Shown one piece after another: positions 54,918 through 64,000 of a DNA stretch of 64,000 nt. The DNA is from Cepaea nemoralis. Taxonomy: Eukaryota > Mollusca > Gastropoda > Stylommatophora > Helicidae. Location: assembly GCA_014155875.1 (NCBI GenBank), contig JACEFZ010011090.1:142501-206500 (forward strand). The letters are read 5' to 3'. The position numbers and the translations under genes are program-made. Under the pieces are notes generated by a model. The model was not told the origin of the DNA. It saw nothing but the letters and a program-made list of their open reading frames with translations, and did not search any database. The stretch's first letter is position 1. Each line of letters begins with the position of its first letter.

Positions 54918-55677
54918 TGTTTAGGGCACCTTTTCTAGTCCCTCCCTCATGCTATGGAGGTGAGCAGTGTGTTCCTATAGAGGGCTGCTCAGTCGCTCAG
55001 GGGGCTGCCGAATCCCACTGCTGCTCCGGTCAGTAGAAGACGACCATATGGCCTGAGCCGCCTGTGTGCAGGTCTGCGACTACGGCTGCCAGCGTACCCA
55101 CGCCTGCCGCTTTGCCGCTCGCCCATCGCCACAGGGCTTGAAGGTGATATGTGACGTTGGATGAAGAATGACTTGCGCGATGACTTGGATTAAAGTGAGG
55201 AAGAGTTGCGCAATTCGTCGACCTCACTCTCTCGCCTGAGTCCATCTGAGTCCAGTGGCAAGACAAGTCGAGACGATTGGAGACGAATACAGGTGCAGTG
55301 GATGACCAGGGCGCTCTACGTGCCTTGCCGTGCTCATTACGTTCCACAACGCTTTGCAGGTAAACGCCGTCTTGCCCGTTGAATCAGGAATGATTTCTTC
55401 CTCGCAGTCTGCCGAATCCTGTCTTCACATGCTGGGTAGGCATACCCTAGTTTACCTCTTGGTTTGACACCAAATCGGATACCCATGCCTGGTTTAGCCA
55501 GCCTCTCACAGCTGTTGCCCGGGGGGTGGCCGCTGTCGCATGCTGACAGCTACTAGGAGCCACAGGCACGAGATGGGTGTCAGACTTGGACCAGTGGGGG
55601 ATGGGTCCTGAAAGAACATGAGAGCCATCCTTACCAAAGGTGGTACCAATGCCTGACACCCCGTCTGACACCCCGTA

Positions 55678-55751
55678 CCCCCCCCCCCCCCCCGTACTAA
55701 CTAACTAACTAACTAACTAACTAACGAACTAACTAACCAACTAACTAACTA
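55678..55751. repeat. (C)16 run and (CTAA)n tract
   Basis: A run of 16 C (55678-55693) sits at the 5' end of LINE C, followed by about 14 CTAA units with a few variants. It mirrors the short CTAACTAACTA at the other end of LINE C. Confidence 0.95.
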
Positions 55752-56204
55752 ATCCATACGCCTGGCGCCGCCCCACCCGCATACCAGACGTTCCACGTTC
55801 ACGACCAGCTCACCCGTGGCCATTCAGTTCCTCGGCAAGTCGGTCCACCTTAAACTTGGGGGTTTATAATCGGAGTTTTCCATCTTCTAGATTGGCTGCT
55901 GTAATAGCTAACGGGCCCAATCTATAATTACTGAACCAATATGCATCTGTGATTTCAGTATTATATTACTCATTCGCTCTTTCGTACCCATTTCGCTCAC
56001 TGATAGTTTATGTATCCGATAATTTCTTCTTCTTTTCCTTTGTGCCTTTATGCTTCATCTCTCTGGTGTGTTGTGTTTTTCGACCCACTGTCTGTCAAAT
56101 AATCTTTAGCTGATATCACTTCTTCATCCCTCTATAGGATTCTTGAGCCATCTTCACCGCTATGTCATTCAATCTTATCTAAGGATGGTGTATGCTTGTG
56201 TTCT
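55752..56204. other. Unassigned spacer
   Basis: No gene or repeat recognised between the (CTAA)n tract and the RTE-A 3' end. Confidence 0.4.
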
Positions 56205-56412
56205 CTCTCCATCAATCATGTGCCATGCCGGAAAGCGTGGGCGGTCATGATTAGCCATTTCACTCGATCACCAGAGTCGTGGATCAGCTCAGTGTTCCTG
56301 TCTCGTCCATGCCATGTGGCCAAGCCATCCAGGTATTTTCCTCTCGGTCTTCCTCTTGGTCTGTTCCCTTTGATCTTGCCAGCTGTCACTAAGTTCTCCA
56401 GTCCATTTCTTC

Positions 56413-57906
56413 TCATAACATGTCCAAAATTTTTGACTGTCTACGTCTAATTTCTCTAATCAATCTACGATTTTCATTTGTCTCTTGTAGTACTTGGTCA
56501 TTGGTTTTTCTATCTGTCCATGGTATTCTTTGCATTTTCCTCAGAAACCACATTTCTTCAGCCATCAGATGTTTTTCAGCTTGACTGCACATTGTCCAAG
56601 TTTCACATCCATAGAAAAGAACAGGCTCTATGTATCCCCTCAACACTCTTTTTCTCGTTTCAATTGACATCATTTTATTGGTCAGAATGTTTTTCATCTT
56701 GCTAAAGGCTACTTTCGCAATGGCGATTCTTGTTCTAATCTCTTCAAGGCATCTGCCATCAGATGTTATGACTATTCCGAGATAATTGAACCGATTCACT
56801 TGTTGAAGAATATTCCCATTTACTTGTATATTACATTGTGGTACTTCGTTCTTCCTAGTGACGACCATAACCTGTGTCTTCCTACAATTTAATTCCAACC
56901 CCAGCTGCTCACTGTGTACAACCACAGCGTCTACTAATTGTTGCAGATCCTGTGCATTGTCTGCAATCAATACTGTATCATCTGCATATCTAATGTTATT
57001 TATGTTTCGTCCTCCAATGCTGATTCCATTTAGGTCTTCTACATTTCTGAAAATATTTTCACTGTATAGGGAAAAAAGATCTGGAGACATTACACATCCC
57101 TGCCTAGCACCTCTCTTAATAGGTTGGTATTGTCCTACTTCATTATCAATTCTTATGGCAGCTTGTTGTTTCCAATATATGTTTTTTATAAGTCTAATGT
57201 CTTTCCCATCAATTTGTAGATCTGCAAGCATATCCACAATGTTGACATGTCAAACTCTATCAAAAGCCTTTGTGTAGTCAATAAAGCAAAGATGTATATC
57301 CTTGTTTACTTCTAAAGCACGTTCAATAACTGTTCGCAGCATATACACAGCATTTACTGTACCCTTTCCTTCTACAAAACCACATTGTTCTTCCCCTATT
57401 TCAGGTTGTATTTTCTTCCTCACTATTTGCATGATAATTCGTAACAATATCTTTGTGATGTGACTCATTATACTAATTGTTCTATGTTGATCACATTCTA
57501 AGGTTCCTGATTTCTTTGGGATTGCAATAAATACAGAATTACATAATTCAGAAGGTATATCTCCAGTATCATATAATGTGTTCAGCAGTCTAGTGACTTG
57601 CTCTAGTCCAAATTCTTCTAAAGCTTTAATCATTTCTGTTGTGATGTTATCTGCACCGGGGGCCTTGCCAGCTTTCATATGCTTAAGAACATTTTGAACC
57701 TCCATCTTTAAAATTGCTGGTCCTTCATTATTAAATCTAATAGCATACTGTTCCTCTCTGTTATCATGATACAGGTCTTTCACATAATCTGTCCATACAT
57801 GTAGAATCTGATCTTTTTCTATTATGATTTTGCCATCTTTAGTTTTTAGACAGCCTGTTGATGTACTTGTTCTTTTATTAGTAAGTTCCTGAATTCTTTT
57901 GTGCAC
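56413..57906 (-). pseudogene. RTE-A reverse transcriptase, one TGA
   Basis: Two frames in the same phase, 57906-57250 and 57237-56413, separated by TGA at 57252-57250. The first has MKAGKAPGADNITTEMI, IPKKSGTLECDQHRTISI, GFVEGKGTVNAVY and IDYTKAFDRV (Asp). The second has GARQGCVMSPDLFSLY, IRYADDTVLIAD (DD), NYLGIVITSDGR and YGCETWTM. The stop sits where the family has a CGN arginine after DRV, as a C-to-T change would give. RT is otherwise intact. C-terminal segments continue past the stop at 56413 in a further frame. Confidence 0.92.
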
Positions 57907-58955
57907 TAATTTGGTATTTTGACTGTTGTGTTGTTTTTTTCAATTTCTAAGCACTTTTCCTCAAGCCATGATTCTTTTGCCTTCCTGCATAATATTCTGA
58001 CTTGTCTGTGAATTTCTTCATATTTGGCAGAATTATTTTTGTTGAGTCTTCTTGTTTCCATTAAGTGTAAAATGTCCTCAGTCATCCATTTCTTACGACC
58101 CACCTTCTTTAATTTTGGAATAGTTGTTTCTGCAGCTACATTGATTGAATTCTTTAACATTTCCAATTGATCATCCACATCCTGGAATAGGATCTCTAGA
58201 TCAGACAATATTTCAAATCTGTTCTGTACTTCTATGTTGAATTTGTTTTGTATTTCCTTGTAATTACTCAATGTACACAAGTCATATTTAGTGTTCCCTG
58301 TTTTATACTTGACTTTCTTCAACTTTATCCTCAATGTTCCTGTGAGTAATCTGTGGTCACTATAACAATCAGCACTTGGAACTGTTTTTGCTTTTGTTAG
58401 GGCGTTTCTAAATCTTCTGCTAATGAGAATGTAGTCAATCTGGTTTCTAATCCTGCTATCAGGACTCCTCCATGTCCATAATCTTCTAGGGTGTTGTTTG
58501 AACCAGGTGTTTCCTACAATCATTTCCTGTTCTTTTGCCCACTCTACTAGTCTGTATCCTCTTTCATTTCTCTCTCCTAAACCATAGTTTCCTACTGTGT
58601 ATCTATCCCCTTGATTTCCTACTTTTGCATTGAAGTCCCCTATTATGATGTTTATTTCTGAATTTTTACATTTCTTTAAGGCAGACTCTATGTCATTATA
58701 AAATTCCTCTACACTATCTTCACTAGACTCTCCTGTTGGGGCATATACTTGAATAACATTTATGTTAAAAGGTCTGCCACTCAATTTAACTAGTAATACT
58801 CTGTCCGACACGGCCCAATATCCCTGAACAGACGTTGATGTTTTCCGGTCCAAAATTATTGCCACTCCCCTATGTCGATCCTCACCTCCAGAATAAATAA
58901 TCTTAAAATCTTTATGTATCTTGATGCCTGCTCCTGTCCATCTCGTTTCGCACAT
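57906..58955 (-). pseudogene. RTE-A endonuclease and linker
   Basis: The 349-codon frame from MCETRWTGAG continues upstream without a stop to LGTWNVRTLN at about 59035, so the real start is further up. Motifs: ETRW, GVAIILD, INVIQVYAPTGE, IIIGDFNAKVG, RNQIDYILISRR and SDHRLLTGTLR, the complete APE-type set including the catalytic Asp, Asn and His. A coiled linker follows. The frame is lost in a run of seven A (sense strand) near 57940, just before the RT frame begins. Confidence 0.92.
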
Positions 58956-59460
58956 ACCTAATATATTAATTTTTTCTCTTTGAATTTCTTGTGTTATGTT
59001 CTCTAATTTTCCGTCGTTGTTTAACGTCCTAACGTTCCATGTTCCTAATTGTAATGTCTCTATCCTTGTCTTGCGATGATCAGTCTTTAAGCGAATCTTA
59101 ATAAACTAGGCAATTTCAAAGAGGTAGTTTGCCGTTGCTTTCCTCTATGGCAGTGACCATACCGGCCGGGTGACCGCAATCAGTGTCTCTCGAAAGAGAG
59201 AAAGCTTGCCGTCGCGAATCTCGAGACCATAACCAACAAATATCTGTCGGCTGCCCTCATAATTTCATCCACCACCTGCCTTCCGTGGCTTCTTTTGAAC
59301 ACTTCCAATTAACGAACACGAAATAACATCACATAATCCAAAGGAAAAACACTATCCACACGAATTTCACGGGAATTTCCATAGGGAATCCACAGAAAAA
59401 CACTGAACAGCGTCTCCCCCAAGACAACGAGTCATCGCGTCGCCATTATACCGGAAGCGT

Positions 59461-59536
59461 TCTCTCTATATAAAATTATTGCCATCTAACCTTTCTCTCT
59501 ACGATAATGTGAATGACGTAACATATGTGACTATAA
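59461..59536. other. Flank with left target duplication
   Basis: A short spacer that ends with TATGTGACTATAA (59524-59536), the first copy of the 13-bp target duplication of the next element. Confidence 0.7.
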
Positions 59537-60106
59537 TAGTTAGTTAGTTAGTTAGTTAGTTAGTCGCAGTTCCAACTTCACAGCAACGGGTTGTCCCCAT
59601 TATGATCCGTTCCTGTGCCAGTGAATATCACACAAAACGCTCCCCACTGCCCAAGGTGAAAAGTGGAAAAGACAGGAGTCTCGACAAACAACAGTCCGCA
59701 CAGATACACTGTGAATAATGCCGCCGCCAGAATGTCAACACAATAGTCCCCCACGAAACCCAGAGTTCATCTCTGATGGAATCAGCAGTCATTTTCCCAT
59801 CTGTATGTTTCCTAGATGTTCACCCACACAGTCCACGAAATACAGTTCATCGTCGATGGTAGTGGCAGTTAACCAGAAGCCCAGCAACCACGCATTTCTG
59901 CATAAGGCAAAAACCGGTCAATTCTGGGACATGCCATCTCCCATCGATCCGAACATGCAGTCACGTTCCAAAAAACCTCGGGCAGATTCAAAAGCATTTT
60001 ACACGAAACTCACAGCTCACAGAGTCGCGCCACGCACTCACTCAGTAGCAGGGCGACGGAACCATCCTCCTTAGTCGCCTCTTACGACATGCGTGGTAGG
60101 CTACAC
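59537..60106 (-). mobile_element. 570-bp retroposon with 13-bp target duplication and (CTAA)n tail
   Basis: The insert is bounded by TATGTGACTATAA on both sides (59524-59536 and 60107-60119), a perfect 13-bp duplication. The minus-strand 3' end is GCGA(CTAA)7, close to the GTCGA(CTAA)n end of LINE F. Its 5' part contains CATGTCGTAAGAGGCGACTAA. I recall this block from other invertebrate non-LTR elements but cannot verify that here. There is no RT or RNase H frame; the plus-strand frame 59718-60074 has no motif. It is a SINE-like or 5'-truncated I-group element. Confidence 0.85.
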
Positions 60107-60119
60107 TATGTGACTATAA

Positions 60120-60924
60120 AATGATGTTTACATATAAATGTGTCTTTATGAATTATTTTTATTAAACGGTTATAAATGATATTAAATACTACTTCTTTTG
60201 TTGACACTGACTGGGTGTCGGTTCTCTTTGACGGCTGCTTCCTACCTTCTAGTAGCGCTAGTTTATCTTCTATGATAAAGGCTCTTCTTCTTCTCTAGTG
60301 TAAGATCATCTCCGCCCATCTCGTCATCTCGTCGTAGTCAGTTACTTGAGGGACGCCTATCTGAAATAAGTAACAACTTTTGATGTACATATATCTATAT
60401 ATCCATAATTGCGCACTATATTACAGCAATCCGATGTTAAGTTGTTACCCCTAACCTGATATTGTCATGGTCAGTACTCCAAAGTGGTAACAATTTGTCT
60501 AGGCACCTTGTATGGGACATGGCTTTTCAAATGATGTTGTGACGTATTGTACTGTCGAGATCCAGTCTCTATTGTGAAACCATTATATTGTTATATGGTT
60601 TCATTGGTTTTGCTATGCCTGATGAAAAGAGCAAGTGTGACCTTTCATAGCTAATGTAATAATTACATGGTAGCATCCCATGCATGGTAAGCATCAACCG
60701 TTCTACTTGTTGTCTTTTACCAACTATAGCTCCTTTGTCAGGGATGTAGTCGGTGTTAATGTTTTTACATATGATGCCTTTTCTAACCTCTTATGTCAGT
60801 TGAAACAACTTTTTCAATTTTGAGGATTTTTTCCCATTTTCCCAATAATTCTGATACGACTGTATATCCGCTACGTCATAGTGAATCATTTGAATGTATA
60901 TGTATACCCAACAACACATCTATT

Positions 60925-60925
<1 letters not shown>
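60120..60925. other. Unassigned AT-rich spacer
   Basis: No repeat or gene recognised. Confidence 0.4.

Positions 60926-61013
<88 letters not shown>
60926..61013. repeat. (CA)n microsatellite
   Basis: About 88 bp of uninterrupted AC/CA. His/Thr frames through it are artefacts. Confidence 0.98.
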
Positions 61014-62161
61014 AAGATAAGAATATTACATGTCGAGATATATTATGTTATGTTTATAGTGGTACTGACCGGTCACGTTTGTTTCATGCTGTGTTTTGTC
61101 ACTACTTATAAATAAACTAAGTTATGTCTCCTTAATATAAAATATTGTACGGTGGTTTGCGTCTTCTTGTGTGAGATATGTTGTTATTGGTTTAAATGTA
61201 TCTATCTTTTGTGTTATTTCTTTCCTTTCCTAATCTGACAATTCTATACTTTTTCCAGTACCGATTCCAGTTCCTTAGTTTCACATCTCGTGTTAGTATG
61301 TCAATTTGGTTCTCAGGATCTTTTTGTCTTTGCCATTCTATTAATAAAGAGTTTGTGTCGGTATAGCGTACCTGTGGTACCTTTCGGGGAATTTCATTGT
61401 CTCATTTCGGCTTTGTTTAATCTACAATATCTGGTTGCTTTATCTTCAATTTCTTCTTTGATTGCTGCCCTTGCATGTTTTTACTCTTATATGTGTACTC
61501 TTCATCATTAAAATTATCATCAGACCTTGAACCACATTTCTTTGCTGAACATCCCGGTTGTGTCAGATCATAATCTGTGCTGTTATCGACACCTATGTGA
61601 GTTATATTCTCTAAATATGGTGTAAATACAATTGATTGATCATTGGTCTGCTTTCACTAAGTGATGAACTAAACACTCTGAAGTTTTGAACACCAAAGGT
61701 TACCTTCCCGAGTTAAGTATGATCTAAAAATTAATGAATCCCATGTAACCTCTTTCTGTGTCACCCAAATGCTGATTGTCATCGATATATGTATTCTTAT
61801 CACTGGTAGATGATGTTCAGTTCTTGCACCAGCGCCAACTTTTTGTCATTGATTTCTTATGTATTGTTCGTACGTCTGGTACATGTCTGTCCCTATGTCT
61901 GATCCACCTAATTCTATTTTAATCTTTATGTCCTCCTTTTGGAAACTCAATGATGCATAGTTACCTTCCGCTATTTCTAAGTTTTCTTTTCCCCATTTAT
62001 GTATGTCCTGGGGCGTGCACTCTTTGACATCTAGAATATTCCCAACAATTAGTTCTGCTGTAGGTTGCGGTAGCACTGCTGCTCTTCTGCGTCCTTTGTA
62101 GTACGGGCAATTAATGTCCGTCCATGCTACTTTATACTGCTCTAGTGTACCTCAACATGTT

Positions 62162-62791
62162 CTACACGTCACTATCTCTTCTGTATAATCTTCGTCCTTT
62201 ATGAGTTTCCGGTCTACCCCAACAATTGAAGTTCCAGTGTCTCTGATCATTCTCACTGCTAACACATTTACTAAGGCCCTTCGGGCGTCCAAGTTTCCGT
62301 GTTTTATTAAGCGGAATTAGCTTCTTGTATGTAAGCCTTATTTTCATTACCGTCGTCCTGTTTATGATATATGACTGTCGCATCAGTGTTTTATTCTTCG
62401 TCTTCGTCACTGTTTGATATGGCATATGCCATTTTGGCGTCCTTTGACAGCTGTCGTAGTTTACACTCCCTGGCCAAGTGACCGAAGCTATTACAGACGA
62501 AGCATTTTAGACTGTCTCTGTAGTCTTCGTACCTATTTATTCGTTTGATAGAAAGATTCTTGAATTACGAGTCGTAATTAGGGTTTTTTCGCCCATTTCA
62601 AGAGACCCATGCTGGCGTCTACAATGTGTACATTCAATTATTTGCCCGGTCTTAGCTAAATTAGCTGGTTTCTGTAGGGCTGGTCTATGCTGAGTAGTTG
62701 GATAGTGCCTACCCTTAGATCTGTACTGTTGGTATTTACTTTGGCTATAGTTCTGCTTTTGATTAGAGAATCTGGCAGCTGCTCCTATCAT
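62162..62791 (-). pseudogene. Zinc knuckle and protease region of the second Gmr1-like element
   Basis: Broken over at least three frames. CTHCRRQHGSLEM is a decayed first knuckle, CFVCNSFGHLAREC an intact CX2CX4HX4C, then SNSDEDEE and a stop, then RMIRDTGTSIVGVDRK with the aspartic-protease DTG. The order is the same as in the first element (knuckle, acidic stretch, DTG). The frame 62076-61846 continues the post-protease region. Confidence 0.75.
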
Positions 62792-63195
62792 AAGTTCAGG
62801 TTGTGCCCCTTCTGAAAAATCTCCTTGTGGGCATTATAATAGGCCTCGCCTTTGGAATCCATCTCGGATATGGTTGCACACTTGTTATCAATCAAGAATG
62901 TTGCCATGGCATCTGGAACAGCTGAGATAAGTTTATCTATCAGCATCAAGTCTCTAAGCTTTCTAAAGTCGTTACCCACATTAGCTGACTTCAACCACTT
63001 GTCAAAAAGAGACAGGGTTTCGGATACAAAATCCAGGAACGGCTGAGAAGCCATTGGAGTCAGGTCTCTATATGCCGTTCGAAAGCCAGCTTGATGTAAT
63101 GAAAAATGTGCTAAGACTCTTTCTTTAATGTAGTTGTAATCTGTCCGTAGATTATCTGGGATGAAATCGACAACCTTCAAAAGTTCCAGCGCCAA
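62788..63195 (-). pseudogene. Gag capsid region of the second Gmr1-like element
   Basis: 135 residues: LELLKVVDFIPDNLRTDYNYI, AHFSLHQAGFR, FLDFVSETLSLFDKW, LMLIDKLISAVPDAMATFL and KGEAYYNAH. Each block has a counterpart in the first element on both sides of its TGA, so this copy shows the capsid as one unbroken domain. Confidence 0.82.
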
Positions 63196-63478
63196 ATGCT
63201 ATGAAAGAGTATTGCCTACCTTTCGGCTTGCACCTTGTAAAGGTTCATAGAAACCTCGAAGTTGGTCACCCATGCAGACATGGAATCACCTTGTGCATAG
63301 TTCCTGATGATACCCTGGCATCTTCTTATGGGGTCCAATGTCTTGGCTGCCAATTTAGTCTTTGCAATTTCCGCCTCTTTCTGAAGTTCTAGCATCTGTA
63401 CTTTTACATTACGCTGTACTTATTTCTCCTTCAATGTTAACTGAACTGCCAGTTTTTCTTTCTCGAAAGCTAGTGCTG

Positions 63479-64000
63479 CCTACATAGAAGAATATGTTGT
63501 TGAATTACTAAATTGTGAAGCTCCAAGTAACACTTTCCCACATGAAGAGGTTCTAACGTGTGAACCACAAATTGAAGAACATCATTTGAAGAAATCATAT
63601 ATGTAATCACACGACTTAAAAACAATAAGGCAATAGGGGCTGATGGAATTGCTGCTGAATTTATAAAGGCAGGTGGCCATGCATTAAATTTACAGCTATA
63701 CGAACTAATAATACAAATCTGTAGGACAGAAGAATTACCCCATGACTGGAAAGAGTCATTATTGATACCTATCTTTAAGAAAGGAGACAAGTTCCAATGT
63801 GTAAATTATAGAGGAATATCACTACTGTCCACAAGCTATACGATACTATCCGCAGTATTACTAAATAGACTAAAACCATATTCGGAAGACATATTATGTG
63901 ACTACCAGGCGGGTCTTTAGACAAAACAGACCAACGATAGATCATATATTTATCTTACTACAAAAAGCCGAGAAAAATTGCGAATATAAAAGAGATCTAC
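63479..64000 (+). mobile_element. LINE B fragment (copy 2), inserted in the gypsy relic
   Basis: Plus-strand match to LINE B's RT N-terminal region (the 37713-38348 frame): ELLNCEAPS, EVLTCEPQIEE, EFIKAGGHALN and DWKESLLIPIFKKGD, at roughly 95% nucleotide similarity by eye. Small indels break the frame (near 63578 and 63915). It begins abruptly at about 63488, inside the coiled-coil gag of the second Gmr1-like element, and runs off the window end. Confidence 0.9.

Larger units (their letters stand above)
51571..55677 (-). mobile_element. LINE C, near-intact, APE endonuclease-RT-C2H2 finger
   Basis: A 4.1-kb minus-strand LINE: about 760 bp of GC-rich 5' region (54918-55677), a 991-codon ORF, its C-terminal extension in a shifted frame, and a 3' end abutting ATAGTTAGTTAG. 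There is (CTAA)n on both sides and a C-run (G-run in the sense strand) at the 5' end. It is the best-preserved LINE in the window, with one frameshift in a homopolymer as the only clear lesion. Confidence 0.9.
56205..59460 (-). mobile_element. RTE-A LINE copy 6, near-full-length, BovB-like
   Basis: About 3.25 kb on the minus strand: a 5' region (about 59060-59460), endonuclease, RT and a C-terminal region ending at CATGTGCCATGCCGG-type 3' sequence with a short tail. Endonuclease and RT sequences resemble the RTE/BovB clade closely (for instance FNINVIQVYAPT and NQIDYILISRR). There is no ORF1, no RNase H and no zinc finger. Damage: one frameshift between endonuclease and RT, one stop in RT. 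The other five copies in this window belong to this family. Confidence 0.92.
61150..63478 (-). mobile_element. Second Gmr1-like element, decayed gag-protease part
   Basis: On the minus strand it is collinear with the 5-13 kb element: coiled-coil gag (63478 downwards), capsid (63195-62788), spacer, zinc knuckle CFVCNSFGHLAREC (about 62.47 kb), protease (IRDTGTSIVGV, about 62.24 kb), ELIVGNILDV (62.05 kb, as IIIGNLPEV in the first element) and a weak pre-integrase-like stretch (about 61.2-61.35 kb). No integrase, RT or LTR is seen. Stops and frameshifts are frequent. Its 5' side is cut by LINE B. It is a distinct, diverged family and not a second copy of the first. Confidence 0.78.

Noticed and set aside
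55678..55751. Telomeric repeat
   Set aside because: (CTAA)n/(TTAG)n is not TTAGGG or TTAGG, is short, and is accounted for by LINE F tails.
60793..61115. His/Thr repeat proteins
   Set aside because: Translations of a (CA)n microsatellite in three frames.

Overview
This is metazoan nuclear DNA from a repeat-rich, non-coding stretch, with no prokaryotic organisation. The repertoire (RTE/BovB-like, CR1-like and I-group LINEs, a Gmr1-type Ty3/gypsy element, a hAT transposon, a 5S/tRNA-like SINE, long minisatellites) suits a marine invertebrate, most plausibly a mollusc or other lophotrochozoan. The species cannot be fixed from the sequence. The only candidate host coding sequence is one terminal exon of a membrane protein at about 39.6-40.0 kb. 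Nearly every long open frame elsewhere is a retroelement, a relic of one, or a frame held open by a tandem repeat whose unit is a multiple of three.

Layout, 0-20 kb: a 25-bp minisatellite, an RTE-A LINE end, a chimeric 5S-rRNA/tRNA-like SINE and a 31-bp minisatellite lead into a roughly 10-kb satellite of 51-bp units (about 1.81-5.16 and 13.15-19.8 kb). A 7,990-bp LTR retrotransposon sits inside this satellite on the minus strand. It has 496-bp LTRs with no difference seen and a TATTG target duplication. Its pol order is protease, integrase, reverse transcriptase, RNase H: integrase lies before RT, as in Gmr1-like elements.

20-32 kb: LINE fragments, a 30-bp minisatellite carrying a 337-bp retroposon with a 12-bp target duplication, a 1,354-bp hAT transposon with an 8-bp target duplication, and an I-group LINE end (family F) followed tail-to-tail by a decayed LINE (family D) bounded by (CTAA)n on both sides. 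Then come a LINE E RNase H fragment and microsatellites. 32-42 kb: a CR1 3' end, a 42/45/48-bp minisatellite, LINE B nested in RTE-A with a 12-bp target duplication, the membrane-protein exon and a 45-bp minisatellite starting at its stop codon.

42-64 kb: a decayed RTE-A copy; a nearly complete CR1-like element (ORF1 with an SGNH esterase domain, ORF2 with endonuclease and RT); two head-to-head I-group LINEs; LINE C, near-intact and again bounded by (CTAA)n; a near-full-length RTE-A; a 570-bp retroposon with a 13-bp target duplication; and a decayed gag-protease region of a second Gmr1-like element interrupted by LINE B at the window edge. The genes do not form a pathway. The window is a record of nested insertions whose relative order can often be read.
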